A stretch of 17,495 nucleotides of DNA from an uncultured Collinsella sp. Its GTDB lineage: Bacteria; Actinomycetota; Coriobacteriia; Coriobacteriales; Coriobacteriaceae. The DNA is taken from positions 1 to 17,495 of the forward strand of contig UQTD01000042.1 in assembly GCA_900543845.1 (NCBI GenBank). Reading direction: 5' to 3'. Below the pieces are notes generated by a model, which did not search any database, was not told where the DNA came from, and saw only the letters and a list, made by a program, of their open reading frames with translations. Positions 13,967 through 17,495 of the stretch are shown here, piece after piece (position 1 is the stretch's first letter; each line of letters opens with the position of its first letter). Position numbers and translations under genes: made by a program.

Positions 13967-13982
13967 GCATACAAGTTAGATA
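13967..13982. promoter_or_regulatory. Operator-like repeat, site 3 of 3
   Basis: GCATACAAGTTAGATA on the plus strand, ending 12 bp before the regulator 3 start codon. Binding here could repress regulator 3 itself. Confidence 0.55.
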
Positions 13983-13994
13983 TAGGTTGGCAAT

Positions 13995-14717
13995 ATGAGC
14001 GTCTCATCTAAAAAGAAACTGAGCCAATACGAACGCTTGGCGGGTACGCTTCGCGACCGCATCGCCGCCGGCATCTACGCACGCGGAGACAAGCTGCCGT
14101 CCGAGATGGAACTCATGGACGAATCGGGCCTGTCGCGCAGCACCGTGCGCCACGCCCTTAAGGTGCTCGTTGATGAGGGCCTGGTGCGCACCGAGCGCGG
14201 GCGTGGCGCCTTTGTGGCCGACACGCCCGCGCTCCACGAGAACAACCTGGTGTTTTCGAGCTATACCAAGCAGGTCGAAGGCCAGGGCATGAAGCCCACC
14301 ACGCGCACCGTGGACTCGGGCTTTGCCAAGGCGGCCGGCAGCATAGCCAAGTTCTTTGACGCCGCCGTGGGCAGCAAACTCGTCAAACTTGTCCGCCTGC
14401 GCTACCTGGACGACGCGCCGCTGTGCTTGGAGACCACCTACCTGCCGCCAAGCTTCGAGACGCTCATCGATCGCGATATCAACGGTTCGCTCTACGCCAC
14501 GCTGCGCCAGGAATTCCATCGCGCGCCGGCACAGGGGCACAAGACCTTTGAGGTGTGCTATGCCTCGCAAAACGAGGCGTTTTTGCTCAACGTTGAGCGC
14601 GGGCAGGCGTTGATCCTAATCACCGACTACGTCTACGACACCGACGGCCGCCCGCTCCACGTCTCCAAGCGCATCCAACGCACCGACCGCGCCAAATACA
14701 CCGAGCCCATCGGCTAA
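13995..14717 (+). CDS. GntR/HutC-family regulator with UTRA domain (regulator 3)
   Basis: A 240-residue regulator and the only rightward gene in the window. The winged helix-turn-helix spans about 10-75, with recognition helix LSRSTVRHALKVL (46-58) and wing ERGRGAFV (67-74). A UTRA effector domain spans about 90-235. It is less like regulators 1 and 2, which share RITVRRAxEEL and a VGSRYV ending. The altered recognition helix fits its different candidate operator (GCATACAAGTTA). Its divergent placement suggests it controls deglycase 3 and itself. The ribosome site before the ATG is weak (ATAGG). A terminator follows directly after the stop. Confidence 0.87.
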   Translation: MSVSSKKKLSQYERLAGTLRDRIAAGIYARGDKLPSEMELMDESGLSRSTVRHALKVLVDEGLVRTERGRGAFVADTPALHENNLVFSSYTKQVEGQGMKPTTRTVDSGFAKAAGSIAKFFDAAVGSKLVKLVRLRYLDDAPLCLETTYLPPSFETLIDRDINGSLYATLRQEFHRAPAQGHKTFEVCYASQNEAFLLNVERGQALILITDYVYDTDGRPLHVSKRIQRTDRAKYTEPIG

Positions 14718-14725
14718 CCAACACC

Positions 14726-14766
14726 AAAACCACCACAATGGGGACAGGCACCTTTGTGGTGGTTTT
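14726..14766. terminator. Bidirectional terminator between regulator 3 and the acetyltransferase
   Basis: AAAACCACCACAA (14726-14738) pairs perfectly with TTGTGGTGGTTTT (14754-14766), 13 bp, around a 15-nt loop. The arms end in A4 and T4, so it can act for both converging genes. The loop is TGGGGACAGGCACCT, a GGGGACAGGCACC unit of the type found in RAYT-associated repeats. It overlaps the last bases of the acetyltransferase gene. Confidence 0.75.
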
Positions 14767-15346
14767 AGGCGAGGAGGTCGGGGAACCAGGTTGGTTTGGG
14801 TTGGTTGGGTGTGCGCTCGGCCAGGACCAGCTCCATCCAGCACATGTCGTACCAGCGGCCGAACTTTTGGGCGCAGCGGTCGAAGGTGCCCACCAGGCGA
14901 TATCCCATATGGGCATGGAAATCCTGGCTGTTGTGCGTCAGGTACTCGTCGTCCTTGTCGTGCGGCACGGCGATGAGGGCGCACATGTTGGTGATGCCCA
15001 TCGCGACCAGGCATTGCTTGAGCGCATCGTGCAGATTGCGGCCCAGCCCGCCGTGGCGTACATCGCGCGCCAGGTAGATCGATGTCTCGACCGACCAGTC
15101 GTATGCCTCGCGGCTGTTGAGCGCGCTCACATAGGCATAGCCCACTGGGCGCCCGTCCAGCTCCATCACCAAATACGGATAGCGCTTGAGCGTACGCTCG
15201 ATGCGCCCGGCAAACTCCTCAACGCTCGGCACCTCGTATTCGCAGGTAATCGCCGTCTGGCGCACATACGGCTCATAGATGGCAAGCAACGCCGGTGCGT
15301 CTTCGGGCGTCGCCAGGCGGATCGTTGGCTCGGACATCTCGGTCAT
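14765..15346 (-). CDS. PAT-like GNAT N-acetyltransferase
   Basis: A 193-residue cytosolic acetyl-CoA-dependent acetyltransferase. The acetyl-CoA pyrophosphate loop is RHGGLGRNL (97-105). IRLATPEDAPALLAIYEPYV (9-28) and DFHAHMGYRLVGTF (142-155) are typical of the phosphinothricin/methionine-sulfoximine acetyltransferase group. Such enzymes acetylate small amino-acid analogues, so the physiological substrate is uncertain. The ATG at 15346 has GAGAAGGG just upstream. A second ATG at 15337 is three codons in, and the longer frame to 15370 runs into the upstream terminator. There is almost no room for a promoter between that terminator and the start, so expression may depend on readthrough from the threonine aldolase gene. 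Confidence 0.85.
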   Translation of the reverse strand: MTEMSEPTIRLATPEDAPALLAIYEPYVRQTAITCEYEVPSVEEFAGRIERTLKRYPYLVMELDGRPVGYAYVSALNSREAYDWSVETSIYLARDVRHGGLGRNLHDALKQCLVAMGITNMCALIAVPHDKDDEYLTHNSQDFHAHMGYRLVGTFDRCAQKFGRWYDMCWMELVLAERTPNQPKPTWFPDLLA

Positions 15347-15362
15347 ACAACCCTTCTCCCTC

Positions 15363-15405
15363 AAAAACAAAGGCCGCCTTGCGCCAAACCCAGCGCAAGG
15401 CGGCC
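15363..15405 (-). terminator. Rho-independent terminator after the threonine aldolase gene
   Basis: On the minus strand GGCCGCCTTGCGC pairs perfectly with GCGCAAGGCGGCC (13 bp, 15372-15384 with 15393-15405) around an 8-nt loop, followed by TTTGTTTTTG. It starts 18 bp past the stop codon. Confidence 0.88.
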
Positions 15406-15423
15406 CCTCGTCATTACATCAGG

Positions 15424-16449
15424 CTACAGAACCGCCGCCAACGCGTCGATATCCTCCTGCGTCGTGGCCCAGCTGGTGCAAAAACGCACCACCGTGTGGG
15501 TATCGTCGTACTTTTCCCAGTACTCGATCGCCGCATGCTCGCGAATGCGGGCCATGTCCTCGTTGGGCAGAATCACGAACTGCTGGTTGGTCGGCGTCTC
15601 CAAGAAGAACTGGTAGCCGTGCTCGTGCAGCACGCGACGCAGCGCCTGAGCGGTCTCAATCGCCTGGCGACCAATCTCAAAATACAGGCCGTCGGTAAAG
15701 AGCGCCTCAAACTGCACGCCCGTCAGGCGGCCCTTGGCCAGCAACGCACCGTGTTGCTTAATGCGCGGAATGGGGTGCGCCGGGGCGTGCATGCCGCAAA
15801 ACACCACGGCCTCGCCGCACAGAGCGCCGCACTTGGTGCCGCCGATGTAGAACACGTCACACAGCTGCGCCAGCTCGGGCAGGGTAATGTCGCACTCATC
15901 GGCCGCCAGCGCATAGGCCAGGCGAGCACCGTCCACAAACAGCGGAATCTCGCGCTTCTGGCACACTGCGTGAATCGCCGCGAGCTCAGCCTTGGAGTAC
16001 AGCGTGCCGTACTCGGTCGATAGGCTCACGTACACGGCACCCGGGAACACCGTGTGCTCGTAGCTCTCGTTTTCGTAGAACACCTGGATATAGTTCTCGA
16101 GGTCCTCGGCGTGCATCTTGCCCTCGTAGCCGGGGATGGTGAGCACCTTGTGGCCGCCAAACTCAATGGCGCCCGCCTCATGGCAGGCGACGTGGCCAGT
16201 CTCGGCAGCAACGACGCCCTCGTACGGCGCGAGCAGCATGTCGATCACCGTCGCGTTGGCCTGCGTGCCGCCCACCAGAAAAAACACGTCGGCATCGGGG
16301 GCCTGGCAGGCCTCGCGGATAAGCTGCTTGGCACGCTCGGTGTGTGCATCGGTACCGTAGCCAGGCTGCGGCTCCATGTTGGTATCGACGAGCGCCTGCA
16401 GCACTGCCGGATGTGCGCCGTGGGAATAGTCGTTGTTAAACGCGAGCAT
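15424..16449 (-). CDS. ltaE: Low-specificity L-threonine aldolase (PLP-dependent)
   Basis: A 341-residue fold-type I PLP enzyme that cleaves L-threonine or allo-threonine to glycine and acetaldehyde. Visible features are NNDYSHGAHPAVLQAL at the N-terminus, GGTQAN (60-65) for phosphate binding, H86 in ETGHVACHE stacking on the cofactor, D173 in FVDGARLAYA and the Schiff-base lysine K206 in IGGTKCGAL. The length is normal for the family. The ATG has AGAGAGG 7 nt upstream. It lies 45 bp after the PAP2 gene, so the two may be cotranscribed. No other glycine or threonine gene is nearby. A related beta-eliminating lyase is the alternative. Confidence 0.9.
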   Translation of the reverse strand: MLAFNNDYSHGAHPAVLQALVDTNMEPQPGYGTDAHTERAKQLIREACQAPDADVFFLVGGTQANATVIDMLLAPYEGVVAAETGHVACHEAGAIEFGGHKVLTIPGYEGKMHAEDLENYIQVFYENESYEHTVFPGAVYVSLSTEYGTLYSKAELAAIHAVCQKREIPLFVDGARLAYALAADECDITLPELAQLCDVFYIGGTKCGALCGEAVVFCGMHAPAHPIPRIKQHGALLAKGRLTGVQFEALFTDGLYFEIGRQAIETAQALRRVLHEHGYQFFLETPTNQQFVILPNEDMARIREHAAIEYWEKYDDTHTVVRFCTSWATTQEDIDALAAVL

Positions 16450-16494
16450 GGCAATCCTCTCTTACCGGGTATCGGCCAGATGATTCAAACGGAG

Positions 16495-17358
16495 CTATTG
16501 TACGCCGTTGGGATAGGCAATGCGCGCGGCAAGGCACTCAAGTGCCAGTACCAGGGCAAAACCGCAGCTCACGTCGCTCAAAAAGTGTGCTCCGATCACG
16601 ATGCGGCCAAACGCGACGAGCGCTGCAACCACAGCCGCCGTCCAAAAGACCACACGACGGCGCGAAGGTTTTTCCTTAAAGGCTGCCGCGGGAAGCCCGG
16701 CGAGCATAAGGCCGATCGCCGCATGCGCCGTGTGTCCGCTCGCAAACGACTTGAACCCGTCCTTGATCACGCCGGCGGTGATGTAGCTCCACTTGTCGGG
16801 ATTGCCGATCACCCACCACGGCTGAAAATTGAGCCCCGGCGTGACCTCGATCACGCGCATGCGCGGGCGCGACCACAACGGCTTGACGATCACGTTGAGA
16901 ATAATAGCCTGAGCGATCCACACGGCAAGCACCATCAACGCCCAGCGTGTGAGCTCGTCGGGCTTGGTCGTGCGCGTGAGGCGATAGACGATAAGGTTGG
17001 CGGCGATGACCAGCACAAACGTCAGAACCAGCTGAAACGCAATAAGCTTGCCACCGACGCGCAGCGATCCGATAATCTCGTAGCCGACCAGGCCCACGTT
17101 GATCAGAACGCCCAGCACGGCGAGCCACTTGCTCGTCTTGGAATCGGGGCGTGCCGAGCGCACGAGCATAACGCCCGCGACGCTCGCCGTCAGCTCAAAC
17201 GGCAGCTCGCCAGCCGCCTCGACAAAGCGGCCGTACATGCTGCCGATGTTGAACAGCGCACTCGAGATCTGATAATCGAAGAAGCTGCCCACGCCCAGAC
17301 AAAGACACAGGACAACCGCGATAATGGCGACATCTTTTTTATAGATGTATCCGAACAT
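16495..17358 (-). CDS. PAP2-family membrane phosphatase
   Basis: A 287-residue integral membrane protein with about six helices. The PAP2 signature is present: KPLWSRPRMR (159-168), SFASGHTAHA (205-213) with H209, and RIVIGAHFLSDV (252-263) with H258 and D262. H258 is the expected nucleophile. The family dephosphorylates lipid phosphates such as phosphatidate or undecaprenyl pyrophosphate on the outer membrane face. The N-terminal three helices (about 10-125) are additional to the minimal domain. The ATG start has AAAGGAA upstream. The substrate is not determinable. Confidence 0.85.
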   Translation of the reverse strand: MFGYIYKKDVAIIAVVLCLCLGVGSFFDYQISSALFNIGSMYGRFVEAAGELPFELTASVAGVMLVRSARPDSKTSKWLAVLGVLINVGLVGYEIIGSLRVGGKLIAFQLVLTFVLVIAANLIVYRLTRTTKPDELTRWALMVLAVWIAQAIILNVIVKPLWSRPRMRVIEVTPGLNFQPWWVIGNPDKWSYITAGVIKDGFKSFASGHTAHAAIGLMLAGLPAAAFKEKPSRRRVVFWTAAVVAALVAFGRIVIGAHFLSDVSCGFALVLALECLAARIAYPNGVQ

Positions 17359-17391
17359 GCTTTCCTTTCGATGGAACCAGAGTGTCCAAAT

Positions 17392-17411
17392 GGGGTGTTT
17401 GCAGCGTCGAC
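17392..17411. repeat. Short repeat shared with the 4203-4221 region
   Basis: The 19 bases 17392-17410 match 4203-4221 at 18 positions (GGGGYGTTTGCAGCGTCGA), and GCAGCGTCGAC also matches 4260-4270 exactly. It lies between the end of the partial gene and the PAP2 start. Confidence 0.4.
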
Positions 17412-17414
17412 TCG

Positions 17415-17495
17415 CTAGTCATCATCACTGGCGCCCAGCTGCTGCAGCAGCATGAGTGCCGCGGCCACCGGGCCGGTGCCGTCGTTGGCGTCGAG
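17415..17495 (-). CDS. 3' end of an unidentified gene (partial)
   Basis: The open frame runs in from the window edge for 26 codons to a TAG stop. The encoded end includes DANDGTGPVAAALMLLQQ and finishes GASDDD. An alanine/leucine-rich helix followed by an acidic tail is visible. I do not recognise the family from this fragment. It is 57 bp upstream of the PAP2 gene on the same strand, so cotranscription is possible. Confidence 0.5.
   Translation of the reverse strand, partial: LDANDGTGPVAAALMLLQQLGASDDD

Noticed and set aside
16054..17418. Plus-strand open frame of 454 codons opposite ltaE and PAP2
   Set aside because: It is antisense to two well-supported genes with conserved catalytic residues, and no ribosome site or domain is visible.

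Overview
The window is about 17.5 kb of GC-rich bacterial DNA. High GC, AAGGAGG-type ribosome sites, a mannose-family PTS, several GntR/UTRA regulators with paired sugar-phosphate SIS enzymes, and abundant palindromic intergenic repeats suggest a gut actinobacterium of the Coriobacteriia, most like Collinsella. That assignment is inference: there is no rRNA or other marker gene here. All genes but one are on the minus strand.

Layout. (1) 63-3919: recQ helicase, then a GntR/UTRA regulator 2 bp downstream, then a FrlB-like SIS deglycase with its own promoter between two operator-like repeats. (2) 3920-4304: a gene-free gap filled with nested palindromes. (3) 4305-7236: a second GntR/UTRA regulator, a YitT-family membrane protein, a 119-bp inverted-repeat element and a HAD phosphatase/phosphomutase. 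(4) 7331-11224: a PTS operon transcribed leftward in the order EIIAB, EIIC, EIID, SIS deglycase, closed by a strong terminator. (5) 11364-12446: an EamA/DMT permease, followed by another gap of palindromic repeats. (6) 12797-14717: a third SIS deglycase divergent from a third GntR/UTRA regulator, with three operator-like repeats between them. (7) 14765-17495: a PAT-like GNAT acetyltransferase, a low-specificity threonine aldolase, a PAP2 phosphatase and the 3' end of an unidentified gene.

How the genes fit together. The three SIS proteins look like members of the fructosamine-6-phosphate deglycase family (FrlB, FraB, GfrE/GfrF). Each keeps a Glu and a His sixteen residues apart, matching the catalytic pair I recall for FraB. 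Each is paired with a GntR/UTRA regulator, as frlB is with frlR. The PTS would import and phosphorylate an Amadori-type compound such as fructoselysine or glucoselysine, and the deglycases would split the product into a hexose phosphate and a free amino acid. A shared motif, TATAACGWCT, lies upstream of the second regulator, the PTS operon and the EamA permease. It suggests one regulon that may include export of the released amino acid. The three deglycase/regulator pairs carry three different operator-like repeats, so they probably respond to different substrates. The substrates cannot be read from sequence.

The intergenic DNA is also notable. It holds at least six kinds of long inverted or direct repeat, some resembling REP-type elements with GGGGAC cores. 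One is a 98-bp nested stem with a UUCG tetraloop that looks like a structured RNA or a mobile palindrome.
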